Shown one piece after another: positions 1-9,123 of a DNA stretch of 36,364 nt. The DNA is from Deltaproteobacteria bacterium. GTDB taxonomy: Bacteria > Myxococcota_A > UBA796 > SXON01. The position numbers were made by a program, and so were the translations under genes. Location of the stretch: contig CANKOI010000041.1 in NCBI GenBank assembly GCA_947484175.1, positions 1 to 36,364 of the forward strand. The letters are read 5' to 3'. The notes under the pieces were generated by a model that saw only the letters and a program-made list of their open reading frames with translations, was not told where the DNA came from and searched no databases. How positions within the stretch are numbered: the first letter of the stretch is position 1; every line of letters begins with the position of its first letter.

Positions 1-551
1 CCGAGAAGGCTACCGCTGGCAAGGCCGCAGCTGACAAGGTCACAGCTGACAAGGCCGCAGCTGACAAGGTCACAGCCGACAAGGCGGCAGCTGACAAGGC
101 CACCGCTGAAAAGGCAGCAGCCGACAAGGCGGCAGCTGACAAGGCCACCGCTGAAAAGGCGGCAGCTGACAAGGCAGCAGCTGACAAGGCCACCGCTGAC
201 AAGGCAGCCGCGGCCAAAAGCACCGCTCGGGTGGACCCCAAGAAGAAGCTCGACGTGCCTGCCGTGCTGTGTATGGCCGCCGGGGGCGGCATGCTCGCGG
301 CAGGCGGGGTGCTCAATTTCGCGGTGGTGGAGCCAGCCTACGCCGCGATCACCGAGGCGAACGAGGTTCCCGGATCGATGTCCCCGGAGTCAGCCGCCGC
401 TTGGGAAGGACGATTCAGCGTGGGAAGCCAAGGCACGATCGGCCTGCTGGGCGCCGGCGTGGCGTTCCTCGGGGCGGGAGTGGTTCTCCAAGTGCTCGAC
501 TCGCCCGTCGTGCTGATGCCGAACGGGGTCGCGATCTCAGGAAGCTGGTAG
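1..551 (+). CDS. Partial repeat-helix protein with C-terminal membrane hairpin
   Basis: The 5' end lies outside the window. The reading frame is open from base 3 and ends with TAG at 549-551. Roughly the first 70 visible residues are a tandem pentapeptide array of the form K-[AV]-[AT]-A-[DE], a composition expected to form a long charged helix, similar in style to domain II of TolA. After a short basic stretch (DPKKK) come two hydrophobic segments, about VPAVLCMAAGGGMLAAGGVL and IGLLGAGVAFLGAGVVLQVL, separated by about 50 polar residues, so the C-terminus looks like a membrane hairpin. No enzymatic motif is visible. The stop overlaps the end of the convergent gene at 537-1550 by 15 bases. Function unknown; a TolA-like spacer or the membrane end of a larger repeat protein are both possible. 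Confidence 0.75.
   Translation, partial: EKATAGKAAADKVTADKAAADKVTADKAAADKATAEKAAADKAAADKATAEKAAADKAAADKATADKAAAAKSTARVDPKKKLDVPAVLCMAAGGGMLAAGGVLNFAVVEPAYAAITEANEVPGSMSPESAAAWEGRFSVGSQGTIGLLGAGVAFLGAGVVLQVLDSPVVLMPNGVAISGSW
3..218 (+). repeat. 15-bp tandem repeat array coding K-x-x-A-D/E
   Basis: About 14 consecutive 15-base units of the type GCTGACAAGGCCGCA. Units vary mainly at third positions and at Ala/Val, Ala/Thr and Asp/Glu positions, so the reading frame is kept. The array starts outside the window, so the total copy number is unknown. The near identity of neighbouring units suggests expansion by slippage or unequal exchange. Confidence 0.9.
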
Positions 552-1546
552 CGTTACCGGCCACCGCGGCTGGAGTTGGACCAGTTGGCCGTTACGCGCT
601 GTGCCGGCGGCAGCGAGCTGCCGCTGCTCGCCCGACCGCCACGCCTCGGCTGCCCAGACCTGATCGAAGCTGTGCAACGGCAGGGGTCCTCCGGGCCAGT
701 TCGGCCCGCGGACCATCGGCAGCAGCGCCGCGTCGAGCAGGCTCCGAGTGAGGCGAGGCGAGCCGAGCGCGAAGGGAGCATCTACCGCGACGACCACAAG
801 CGACGACTCCAGGGTGTTCGCCGTCGCGTGGAGCGCTGCCCGCGTGTCGGCGAGGTGCCGAGCCCAGCGAGCGACGAGACGAGGGGGCGGCAACCGGGCA
901 GTGAGGATCGGTAGTCGTGTGCCCCCGCGGAGGTGCACAAAGACCGCGCCCAGCTCCGCGCCCGGCGCGGGCCGGTCGAGCCAGTGGTCAGAGGGACCGC
1001 AGGTATCGAACACGCCATTCGCGAAGACCCAGGTTGGCTCTCGGTCACCCCCCAACTGCACGGAGGCGCCGCCCACTGCAGCCCTCAACGCGTCGACTTC
1101 TCCACCGCTGAGGTGCGCTCGCAGGATCACGACGTCGGGCGCCGCATCGGCGATCGCTGTGAGCACCTCGGCGCCGACGGCGCCCGGCGTCCAACTTAGG
1201 ACTCTGACCGGTGCGCTCGGCAACTCCAGTGCCCGTGCGCACTTCCGCAACCGGCTCGCGAACGGCGCCTCGTCCATTCCCACCGGCTCCGCTGGGGACT
1301 GCGGAATGCGAGCGCCGAGCGCGGCCGACGCGCACCCGCAGAGCAACGCCACCGCGAGACCCGGGGCCCCCTTGGTGTACGCGGCCCATCCCCCCCACAA
1401 CGCCAGCACCCACAGGAAGGGCTCGGCCAGGAGGAAGAGCGTGGCCACCAAGCTGGAATCGCCCAGCCACCCCACGGCCGCCCCGGCCAGCGCCAACATC
1501 GGCACCAGCAACAATCTCGGGTGGGGCCGCAGAACACGCATAGGCG

Positions 1547-1550
<4 letters not shown>
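537..1550 (-). CDS. Membrane protein with degenerate endonuclease/exonuclease/phosphatase-like domain
   Basis: 337 residues. The N-terminus has about three hydrophobic segments (residues 12-80), followed by an extracytoplasmic domain from about residue 112. That domain follows the order of membrane-bound EEP proteins (YafD-like): [24 protein letters not shown] and HSFDQVW appear where the family normally has SWN, DVV.LQE, GDFN and DH. The metal-binding Glu, the two Asn and the final His are therefore replaced (by Ala, Thr/Ala and Gln), which argues for a non-catalytic fold. The ATG at 1550 overlaps the TGA of ettA in an ATGA, so translation is probably coupled; MRVLRP at 1541 is an alternative start. 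The EEP assignment is an inference from motif order. The role is unknown. Confidence 0.7.
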
Positions 1551-3214
<1,664 letters not shown>

Positions 3215-3382
3215 TCGGTCCTCGAGGGGTACGAGCGTCGCGCGGGTAACCGGTCTCGAAGGCACCCACCGGCCGCGGAGTGACAACTCTCGACCCCCCA
3301 ATTCGCCGATCGGACGATACAAGGCGGGCCACATCGCTCACCAACCGGTTAGCGGCCCGGCCTCACGATTTTGGAGTCCCTC

Positions 3383-4093
3383 ATGCTCATTCTCGCCCTG
3401 ACCCTGTTCGGCTGCGCCCAGAAGGCCGATGTCGACGCACTGGAAGCCCGCCTCAAGACTCTCGAGGAGAAGGTTGAGGCTCAAGCGGCCCGCAGCCCCG
3501 CCCCCCCCGCACCGGCCGACCCCGTCAAGGAAACCGCCGCCAACGCAGTGATGAAGGAGGCCACTGAGGCCCTGAAACTCAACGACTTCGTCACCGCGAA
3601 GGCACGCCTGTCCGCGCTGAAAGCCGACTTCCCCACCACCAAGGCTGGCAAGGCCGCCGACCGGATGCTCCGTGAAGTGGGCCTCGTGGGCGAGCCCGCC
3701 GCGCCGATCGAAGTCGAGAAGTGGTACCAAGGCAAGGCTACTTACGCCGACGCGCCGGTCACCTTGCTCGTCTTCTGGGAAATCTGGTGCCCGCACTGCA
3801 AGCGCGAGATGCCGGAGCTGGCGAAGCGGGAGGCCGACCTCAAGAAGAAGGGCGTTCAGATCATCGGCTTCACCAAGGTGACCAAATCGGCCACCGAGGA
3901 GTCTGTGGCTGCCTTCATCAAGGACGAGGGCATCAAGTTCCCGATGGCGAAGGAGAAGGACGCAACGATGTCCACCGGCTTCAACGTGTCGGGCATCCCG
4001 GCCGCGGCGCTCGTCAAGAACGGCAAGGTCATCTGGCGCGGCCACCCAGGCAAGCTCGACGACGCGACGATCGACAAGCTGATCAACGGATAG
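3383..4093 (+). CDS. TlpA/ResA-like thioredoxin-fold lipoprotein
   Basis: 236 residues. A very short signal MLILALTLFGC ends in a lipobox with Cys11. Then come a predicted coiled coil (residues 17-36), a Pro/Ala linker, a TPR-like helical segment (about 50-98) and a thioredoxin-fold domain from about 108. The redox motif is W-C-P-H-C (Cys136, Cys139), the family is of the TlpA type, and the cis-Pro loop is VSGIPAAALV. It probably acts as a membrane-tethered thiol-disulfide reductase in the periplasm. The ATG at 3383 was chosen because GGAG lies 6 bases before it; a TTG at 3371 would add MESL. It is divergent from ettA, with 168 bases between the two starts. The substrate cannot be read from the sequence. 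Confidence 0.9.
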   Translation: MLILALTLFGCAQKADVDALEARLKTLEEKVEAQAARSPAPPAPADPVKETAANAVMKEATEALKLNDFVTAKARLSALKADFPTTKAGKAADRMLREVGLVGEPAAPIEVEKWYQGKATYADAPVTLLVFWEIWCPHCKREMPELAKREADLKKKGVQIIGFTKVTKSATEESVAAFIKDEGIKFPMAKEKDATMSTGFNVSGIPAAALVKNGKVIWRGHPGKLDDATIDKLING

Positions 4094-4242
4094 GCGCTTC
4101 TCGCGACCGCAGGGCCGCACGCCACCGTTGCGCCTCCGCTTGTGCCTCGCCCCGCGGCGTACGCACAGCCACCCCTTCCCCACAACAACGGGGCGGAGGC
4201 CGGGCCGAAGCGGGAGAGCACCCTCCAAGCTACATCGCGGCG

Positions 4243-5037
4243 ATGGATCTAGCCCCCGCCCACGCCGCGGTGATCGCACGCCCGAGGGACGATGCACCCC
4301 GCGCACGTTTCGCCGACGTGGTTGCGCAGGCCGAGCCCGAAACGGCCACCTTCATCCGTGCCCAACTGGACATCGCCTCACGGCGGCGACAGAGCGGCCG
4401 ACGCGACCGGGCGATCGAGATGGCCGCACACCGCTGCGCGGTTGCGCCCGCCTCGCACGACGCCCGCGGAGTTCACGCGCTGCGCCGACTGCTCCACGGC
4501 AGCCTGCCCGAGTGGGCGCAACGGATCGGCTACGGGCGCGGCTTCGCAGAGCGGGTGGTCGTCGATGCCGCTTGGTTCGCCGCGGGTGGCGCCGAACTGA
4601 CCGCCCTCGCACCGGTCCTCGATGTGAGCGTGTTCAACTCCCCGTGCGACCCGGTGGAACTCTTCAACGCGCAGGCCTGGTCCCACGTGCGCAGCCTGCG
4701 TTTCCTCGGCCCCACCCTGCAGCTACGGTCGCTCCATGCGCTGGTTCGTTCCCCCTTCCTGAGCAGGCTAGCGGTGCTCGATGTGTCCTTTGCAGGCTTG
4801 CCGGAGGAAGCGATCCACCTGATCGCCTCATCTGCGGCGCTCCCTGGGCTCCGCTACGTGCTGGCGCAGCACAACGCCTTTCCCGACATCAACCGGAGCG
4901 TGGATGAGCAGGATGGGGCCCGCTACGGTGAACGCAACAGCGCCTTCGCCGAGGACCTCGCCCTGCGGTACGGCCCCCTCCCTTGGCTGAACGGCATACC
5001 CTCGGAGTTGGAACCCGAATCAGAGTCGTTCAAGTAG
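4243..5037 (+). CDS. TIGR02996-like domain protein
   Basis: 264 residues. The N-terminus (DLAPAHAAVIARPRDDAPRA.FADV, then ATFIRAQLDIA) resembles the TIGR02996 'repeat-companion' domain, whose usual core is P-x-D-x-x-x-R-x-x-x-A-D-W-L followed by E-F-I-R-L-Q. The rest (residues 80-264) looks like irregular leucine-rich-repeat-type turns, for example LAPVLDVSVFNSP, HVRSLRFLGPTL and LSRLAVLDVSFAGLPEEAI, an arrangement common in this family. There is no signal peptide, so it is probably cytoplasmic. The ATG at 4243 begins the recognisable domain; the frame extends upstream only as antisense-like sequence over the preceding gene. The 149 bases before it contain GC-rich inverted repeats but no clear promoter. 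Molecular role unknown. Confidence 0.8.
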   Translation: MDLAPAHAAVIARPRDDAPRARFADVVAQAEPETATFIRAQLDIASRRRQSGRRDRAIEMAAHRCAVAPASHDARGVHALRRLLHGSLPEWAQRIGYGRGFAERVVVDAAWFAAGGAELTALAPVLDVSVFNSPCDPVELFNAQAWSHVRSLRFLGPTLQLRSLHALVRSPFLSRLAVLDVSFAGLPEEAIHLIASSAALPGLRYVLAQHNAFPDINRSVDEQDGARYGERNSAFAEDLALRYGPLPWLNGIPSELEPESESFK

Positions 5038-5050
5038 ACGGACAGCCCCA

Positions 5051-5242
5051 ATGAGTCCCCCACCGCAACCACAGCCCCCGCTCGCACGAGTGGCCGAGGA
5101 GGTGCAGGAGCTCCTCATCCGCCACATCGAGGCCAACACCGCCGACGAGGATGCGCGTCGGGAAGCGGAGCGCGATGCCCGCGTTGCCGCCGCGCTGAAG
5201 GAGCTGGCGGATGAGGGAAAGTTACCGCCAAAAAGAGAGTAA
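5051..5242 (+). CDS. Small hydrophilic protein
   Basis: 63 residues: a proline-rich start (MSPPPQPQPPLA) followed by a strongly charged predicted helix (Glu, Arg and Ala rich), with no cysteines and no membrane segment. It begins 13 bases after the preceding gene on the same strand and ends 4 bases before the convergent gene at 5247, so it fills the gap exactly. No strong Shine-Dalgarno is visible. I do not recognise a family. Coding potential is supported by position and GC3 pattern only. Confidence 0.5.
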   Translation: MSPPPQPQPPLARVAEEVQELLIRHIEANTADEDARREAERDARVAAALKELADEGKLPPKRE

Positions 5243-5246
5243 CGAC

Positions 5247-5867
5247 CTACGGAGCGGGCGCGGGCCTGACCCCAAGCACCGTGACTCTGCACGGCAACGG
5301 GTGCAGCACCTGGGTGACCCGGTCGGCCGCCACCCGCAGCGCTTCGATGGAGTCGGCGCCGCGTGCCGACAGCATCAGCTCTCGGCTGTTCACGCTCTCC
5401 ACCTCCTGCGGCACGCCGTCGATCGTAACCACGAGGCCCTCCTCCGGCAGTTCGGCATCGAGGGTGAACAACGACACGGCGGAACCAGTCAGGCTGAGCT
5501 GCACGCCGCCGCGTTCCACGGCCACGCGCAGCGGCGCGCCACCTGCACTCGCCGCGAAGGCGCCGGGCGCCGCGAGGGCGGCGGGCACGGCCTCGTCGCC
5601 AGGAGCGCCGGCGAGCTGGAGGCGGAGAGTGCTCCCCGTCCATGAGCCCGGCAGGCCGTAGGCCGCGATTCGGTCGCTGATTGCAGCGGCGGCACAGTCG
5701 CTGGAGAATTCGACGTCGACGCTCGCCCCCTTCGCCGCCCCCGAGGTGTTCATCACGGTCACGAGCCACGCGACCGCCGCCAGGAGCATCCCGCCGCCGA
5801 ACACCACGGGCACGAGCAACATCGCCGAGCGTGGATCACGCGCCTGCGAGGCCACCGGGGCGCTCAC
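5247..5867 (-). CDS. Single-pass membrane protein, unknown function
   Basis: 206 residues. One hydrophobic segment lies near the N-terminus (MLLVPVVFGGGMLLAAVAWLVTVM), followed by an alanine/valine-rich extracytoplasmic domain of about 160 residues with two cysteines (CAAAAISDRIAAYG and PLPCRVTVLGV). No catalytic motif is seen. The GTG at 5867 forms a GTGA with the stop of the upstream SDR gene; a TTG at 5882 would add five residues. It is the last gene of the acyltransferase-SDR-membrane protein operon, so a role connected with the envelope lipid made by that pair is possible but is only inferred from position. Confidence 0.7.
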   Translation of the reverse strand: MSAPVASQARDPRSAMLLVPVVFGGGMLLAAVAWLVTVMNTSGAAKGASVDVEFSSDCAAAAISDRIAAYGLPGSWTGSTLRLQLAGAPGDEAVPAALAAPGAFAASAGGAPLRVAVERGGVQLSLTGSAVSLFTLDAELPEEGLVVTIDGVPQEVESVNSRELMLSARGADSIEALRVAADRVTQVLHPLPCRVTVLGVRPAPAP

Positions 5868-6820
5868 GCCGGCACCGGCCAATCGACCGCCGTGTAAGGT
5901 TCGTATCCGAGCACATCGCGTGCGCGCCGCCCATCGAGCACGCCGCTGTAATGGAAGCGGCGCCGGTTCATGCCGTAGCTGAAGTCATGACCCCGCAGCT
6001 GCCGCCGCCAGCGGTAGAACGGGGTCATCCACGCGCCAGGCACCGGAATCGCGGGACGCCCCCAGCGCCGGATGCAGACGCCCAGCGGCAACGTGTCGTA
6101 GCCGGGGATGTTGAACACACCCTGCTCCGAACCATGAACCGCGGCAGAGAGCGCACGCACAACGTCGCTGAGGCTCAGCAGGTTGAGCATGGGGTCGTAG
6201 CCCATCGGGCGGAGGCACACGGGGGAGGCGAGGTAGTCAAACAGCTGGGAGCCCGCGCCGGGGGCGAGCACCTCGGCGCAACGGAGCACGAGGATGCGGA
6301 GCGGCGAGAGGCCCATCCGGACGCAGGCGTGCAAGTCGGCCTCCACGCGGTCGCGGACGTATTGGGGGGCGTTCGGCGAAAGGTTGATCGGATGGTCCTC
6401 CCCGATGAGCACCGGGAGGTCGGCCTGCACTTGGTACACCTCGCCGTAGCTGCGAAGCACAAAGGTGCGAATGGTGGGGTGGCGCTCGCAAAGGGCGAGC
6501 AGATCGCGGGTGGCGTCCACGTTGGCGCGGTGCACCGCCTTGCCCTGTTCGCGCGCGCTGCCGCCCATCGACGTGTGCACGACGACCTCCACGCCCAAGT
6601 CGCGCGCCGGGCCGAAGAGCAGCTCGCGCACACCCCGCTCCCGCGTGAGGTCGACTGACAAGTAAGTGAGGCGTCGCTCGTCGTTAAAGGGCAGCGCCTC
6701 CTCGATCGGCCGAGCACCGACGGCGAGCACGTGCCCCACCTCGGGATCGGCAAGGAGGGCGCGCACGAGCCGCTCACCAACAGGAGCGTCGGCCCCGGTC
6801 ACCAGCACGCCGCGCGTCAC
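5864..6820 (-). CDS. NAD-dependent epimerase/dehydratase-like SDR
   Basis: 318 residues, an extended short-chain dehydrogenase fold. The N-terminus GVLVTGADAPVGERLVRALL is the nucleotide-binding loop, with Ala where the second Gly of TGxxGxxG usually sits. VDLTRERGVRELL and VVHTSMG follow the usual SDR order. At the catalytic position there is Y-V-R-D-R instead of YxxxK, so the lysine is replaced by arginine. The GTG at 6820 overlaps the stop of the acyltransferase (GTGA). Pairs of a GalE-like SDR with a PlsC-like acyltransferase occur elsewhere, for example the mycobacterial Rv0501/Rv0502 pair, which suggests joint action on a lipid. The substrate is unknown, and classical UDP-sugar epimerase activity is doubtful given the changed motif. 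Confidence 0.85.
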   Translation of the reverse strand: MTRGVLVTGADAPVGERLVRALLADPEVGHVLAVGARPIEEALPFNDERRLTYLSVDLTRERGVRELLFGPARDLGVEVVVHTSMGGSAREQGKAVHRANVDATRDLLALCERHPTIRTFVLRSYGEVYQVQADLPVLIGEDHPINLSPNAPQYVRDRVEADLHACVRMGLSPLRILVLRCAEVLAPGAGSQLFDYLASPVCLRPMGYDPMLNLLSLSDVVRALSAAVHGSEQGVFNIPGYDTLPLGVCIRRWGRPAIPVPGAWMTPFYRWRRQLRGHDFSYGMNRRRFHYSGVLDGRRARDVLGYEPYTAVDWPVPA

Positions 6821-7662
6821 GCGAAGATCCCCTGTCGCTGCGCCAGCCCCGCATCGAGCAGCGCCTGCACCGCAGCCTTCACGCGCGCCGCCGCCTCCCG
6901 AACGGCTGCCGGGTCGTCGGCATGTTCGGGCCGATAGTCCCGATCGGTGCGGATCGGCTCGCCGTAGTGGATGTGGTAGCGCACCGGAAGCGGCAGCGGC
7001 GTGAGCGTGACAGGGATGAAAGGAAGACCTGCGAGCTGGATCGGGATGCGCCCGATCTGAGGCATCTGTTCCTCCGGCCCCACGATGCCCACCGGAATCA
7101 CCGGCGCGCCGTGCCGGATCGCGAGCTCCACGTGCCCCATGCGCCACTCCTGGAGCTTGTACCGATCCCGGAAGTTCTTGGCGACGCCCGGCACCCCCTC
7201 GGGAAAGATCATCAACAGCTCACCGGCCTCCAGCAACACTCGTGCGTTGCCGCGACTGCCGCCCACCATGCCGCCGCGCGCGAACAACGTTCCGAGAAGT
7301 GGAATCATCGGCACGAAATGGTCGGCAACGGCGCGGGGCACACGAGCGGGCTGACTGCGGCGGAGGATGTCGAGCCAGAGCATCGCGCCGTCGATCGGAA
7401 TGGCGCCCGAGTGGTTGGCCGCCAACACCGCCGGGCCGGAGGCGGGAACCGCCTCGGCGCAGCCATACGACGACACCCGAAAGTACCGGTCGTAGAGGGG
7501 CGCGAGCACCACCTCGCCGAAGGCGACCACCTCAGGATGCAGGCCGAAGGCGTCATAGCCGTGGCCAGCATCACGGAAGCGCAGGCTCTTCAGCCGCTCG
7601 CGTGCCTCGGGCGAGAGACCCGCGGCGGCCACGAGCCGAGCGATGTCGAGCGAGAGCGACAT
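6817..7662 (-). CDS. Lysophospholipid acyltransferase family (PlsC-like)
   Basis: 281 residues. The acyltransferase blocks are visible: AANHSGAIPID (motif I, His with a downstream Asp), LLGTLFARGGMVGGSRGN (motif II region), IFPEGVPGVAKNF (motif III with FPEG) and VIPVGIVGPEE (motif IV). Members transfer acyl chains to lysophosphatidate or related acceptors at the inner face of the membrane. The spacing in motif I (H-x6-D) is longer than the HX4D of PlsC and resembles the subgroup found beside SDR proteins. There is no strong transmembrane segment. It is the first gene of a three-gene operon with GTGA overlaps; the 72 bases upstream separate it from the RING-like gene. The acceptor is unknown. 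Confidence 0.88.
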   Translation of the reverse strand: MSLSLDIARLVAAAGLSPEARERLKSLRFRDAGHGYDAFGLHPEVVAFGEVVLAPLYDRYFRVSSYGCAEAVPASGPAVLAANHSGAIPIDGAMLWLDILRRSQPARVPRAVADHFVPMIPLLGTLFARGGMVGGSRGNARVLLEAGELLMIFPEGVPGVAKNFRDRYKLQEWRMGHVELAIRHGAPVIPVGIVGPEEQMPQIGRIPIQLAGLPFIPVTLTPLPLPVRYHIHYGEPIRTDRDYRPEHADDPAAVREAAARVKAAVQALLDAGLAQRQGIFA

Positions 7663-7734
7663 GGCCGGCGGCTATCACGAACGCCTTCCGTTTCGCCGGA
7701 CGTTCCAGCTAGGGTGCGGTCGCCGCTCGACCCT

Positions 7735-8634
7735 TCACGCTACGCGATCACCGCAAACCGAGCACTTCTTGCGATCGCCCCGATAGGTGCTGGCCTTCGC
7801 TCGCTGACATCCGGCGTGAAAAACCTTGCCGCACACATGAACGCAGTCCGCGCGCACGGAGGGGTCTACCGGCTGGCCGCAGATGGCGCAGGGCACCACT
7901 TCCACGACCTTCGCCTGCTCCTCGACGACCTGCACCGCTCGCGGCGGCAGCGGCTCCACGGCGCCCCACCACGCGAGCCAGCCCACGAAAACTCCTACGA
8001 CCCCCAGCACAAAGCCGGGCAACGCACCCGCGTACACGTCCCAAAAGCTGGCTTCGTTCACGATCACCGGAGTCAGGAACGCCACAAAGGTGATGCTGAC
8101 GGCGAGGAAGAGCGCGGTGACACCCACCCGCACGCGACTCGCGGAGCCGCCCCACGCGTGGCGCGCCAACGACGCGCAGAGCAGCCCCAACGCGAGCCCC
8201 GGCGCCGTAGTGATGAGCCAGCCCCGGCTGACCGTGAGCGAAACCCCCCAACACACGGCCCACACCGTCACCCCGGCGAGGCTGCCGAACATCATGAACC
8301 AGCCAGCGCCCGCGTAGTCGTGCGTTTCCGGGTAGTCCGGCGACTGTTCCACCACCCCCGAGCCGGCGGGCGGCTCGGGCAGGAGGTACACCAGCTCGCC
8401 GTTCACCACGCCAAGCTCGTCGAGACGCTCGTCGTCCTGCAGGAGGCGACCGCGGGCGCGCAGGTAGTAAAGGCGCCGTCGGCCGTCGGCCCAGTGGGCC
8501 TCGAGCCCAGCGTCGCGCGCCACGCGCTGCGTAAGGTCTCGGGCGGGCAGGTAGGTAGGCACCTGCAGATCGAGCGTAAAACTCTTCAGGTCGATCACCT
8601 GCACCCGGAGCTGTACGACCGTTCCGCTTTCCAC
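7735..8634 (-). CDS. Membrane protein with ubiquitin-like N-terminus and RING-like zinc finger
   Basis: 299 residues. Residues 8-86 have the pattern of a beta-grasp ubiquitin-like domain (strand LRVQVIDL, strand TLDLQVP, helix DLTQRVARDAG, then LYYLRARGRLLQDDERLDELGV.NGELVYLL), closest in style to YukD/EsaB-type Ubls. About four hydrophobic segments follow (111-135, 138-157, 170-192, 202-224). The cytosolic C-terminus carries C249-x2-C252, C264-V-H266-V-C268, H273-x2-C276 and C291-x2-C294, a spacing expected of a two-zinc RING or other treble-clef finger, but with Lys270 where a RING-H2 would have the fourth ligand. The start is a GTG with GAGG just upstream. It lies 5 bases after the gp25-like gene. 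Domain calls are by eye; no E1, E2 or JAB gene is present in the window. Confidence 0.75.
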   Translation of the reverse strand: MESGTVVQLRVQVIDLKSFTLDLQVPTYLPARDLTQRVARDAGLEAHWADGRRRLYYLRARGRLLQDDERLDELGVVNGELVYLLPEPPAGSGVVEQSPDYPETHDYAGAGWFMMFGSLAGVTVWAVCWGVSLTVSRGWLITTAPGLALGLLCASLARHAWGGSASRVRVGVTALFLAVSITFVAFLTPVIVNEASFWDVYAGALPGFVLGVVGVFVGWLAWWGAVEPLPPRAVQVVEEQAKVVEVVPCAICGQPVDPSVRADCVHVCGKVFHAGCQRAKASTYRGDRKKCSVCGDRVA

Positions 8635-8639
8635 CGCCC

Positions 8640-9029
8640 TCAGCCCCCGATGGCCAGCACGAGGTTCTGGATGGCGTCGGTCGCCACAATCTTGTACTCC
8701 ACCTCCACCTTGATGCTGCCCGACGGCTCGGCGTCGGCGGTCACCCGCAACACGCGAATGCGGTTCTCCCAGCGCGCAAGGGCCTCCTCGACGTGGTGCG
8801 CCACGATGGCGCTGGTGTTGCGCGTGTTCGGGGCGAACATCAATTCGTGGATGCGGCAGCCAAAGGCCGGGAGCATCTGACGCTCGCCCGGCTTGGTGCC
8901 GAGGATGATCGTAATGTTCTGACGGATGTTCTCCTCGAACTCCGAAACGGCCACGGACCCCGTGGCGGAGCTGAACCCGAAGGGAAACGCCCAGCCCCGA
9001 CCGAGAATCTCACGCGGATTCTTACGCAT
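8640..9029 (-). CDS. GPW/gp25-like baseplate wedge protein
   Basis: 129 residues, typical length for the gp25/TssE family that forms the wedge of contractile tail baseplates (phage T4 gp25, TssE, eCIS homologues). Recognisable blocks are GWAFPFGFSSATGSVAVSEF, then IRQNITIILGTKPGERQMLP, FGCRIHELMFAPN and VEEALARWENRIRVLRV, ending EVEYKIVATDAIQNLVL. The PGER and FGC/IHE blocks are characteristic of the eCIS and phage branch rather than of TssE. The ATG at 9029 was chosen; a TTG at 9047 would add six residues. No sheath, tube, spike or other baseplate gene is in the window, so it is solitary here and pairs only with the Ubl/RING-like gene downstream. It is divergent from dctP. Confidence 0.93.
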   Translation of the reverse strand: MRKNPREILGRGWAFPFGFSSATGSVAVSEFEENIRQNITIILGTKPGERQMLPAFGCRIHELMFAPNTRNTSAIVAHHVEEALARWENRIRVLRVTADAEPSGSIKVEVEYKIVATDAIQNLVLAIGG

Positions 9030-9074
9030 TCCCAAAGCATAGCCCAACCGGAATGGCCGGGCGCGCCTGAGGGC

Positions 9075-9102
9075 TTGTCACCAGCCCCATGCGTGGTAGA
9101 AC
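9075..9102 (+). promoter_or_regulatory. Predicted sigma70-type promoter for dctPQM
   Basis: TTGTCA (9075-9080), a 16-base spacer and TAGAAC (9097-9102) sit in the 94-base gap between the divergent gp25-like gene and dctP. They match 5/6 and 4/6 of the consensus boxes. A start of transcription near 9109 would give a leader of about 15 bases that includes the GGAG before the ATG. Confidence 0.4.
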
Positions 9103-9123
9103 GCGAACGACCTCTGGAGTCCC

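Noticed and set aside
4132-4200. Inverted repeat GCCTCCGC / GCGGAGGC with a second nested pair
   Set aside because: The 53-base loop and short GC-only arms are expected by chance at this base composition; no U-tract or conserved flank.
6922-8880. 652-codon plus-strand open frame across the acyltransferase and RING-like genes
   Set aside because: It is antisense to three well-supported genes, is Arg/His-rich with no motif, and spans their boundaries.
8640-9029. Prophage or phage remnant around the gp25-like gene
   Set aside because: No other phage gene, integrase, attachment site or composition change is present; flanking genes are ordinary chromosomal operons.
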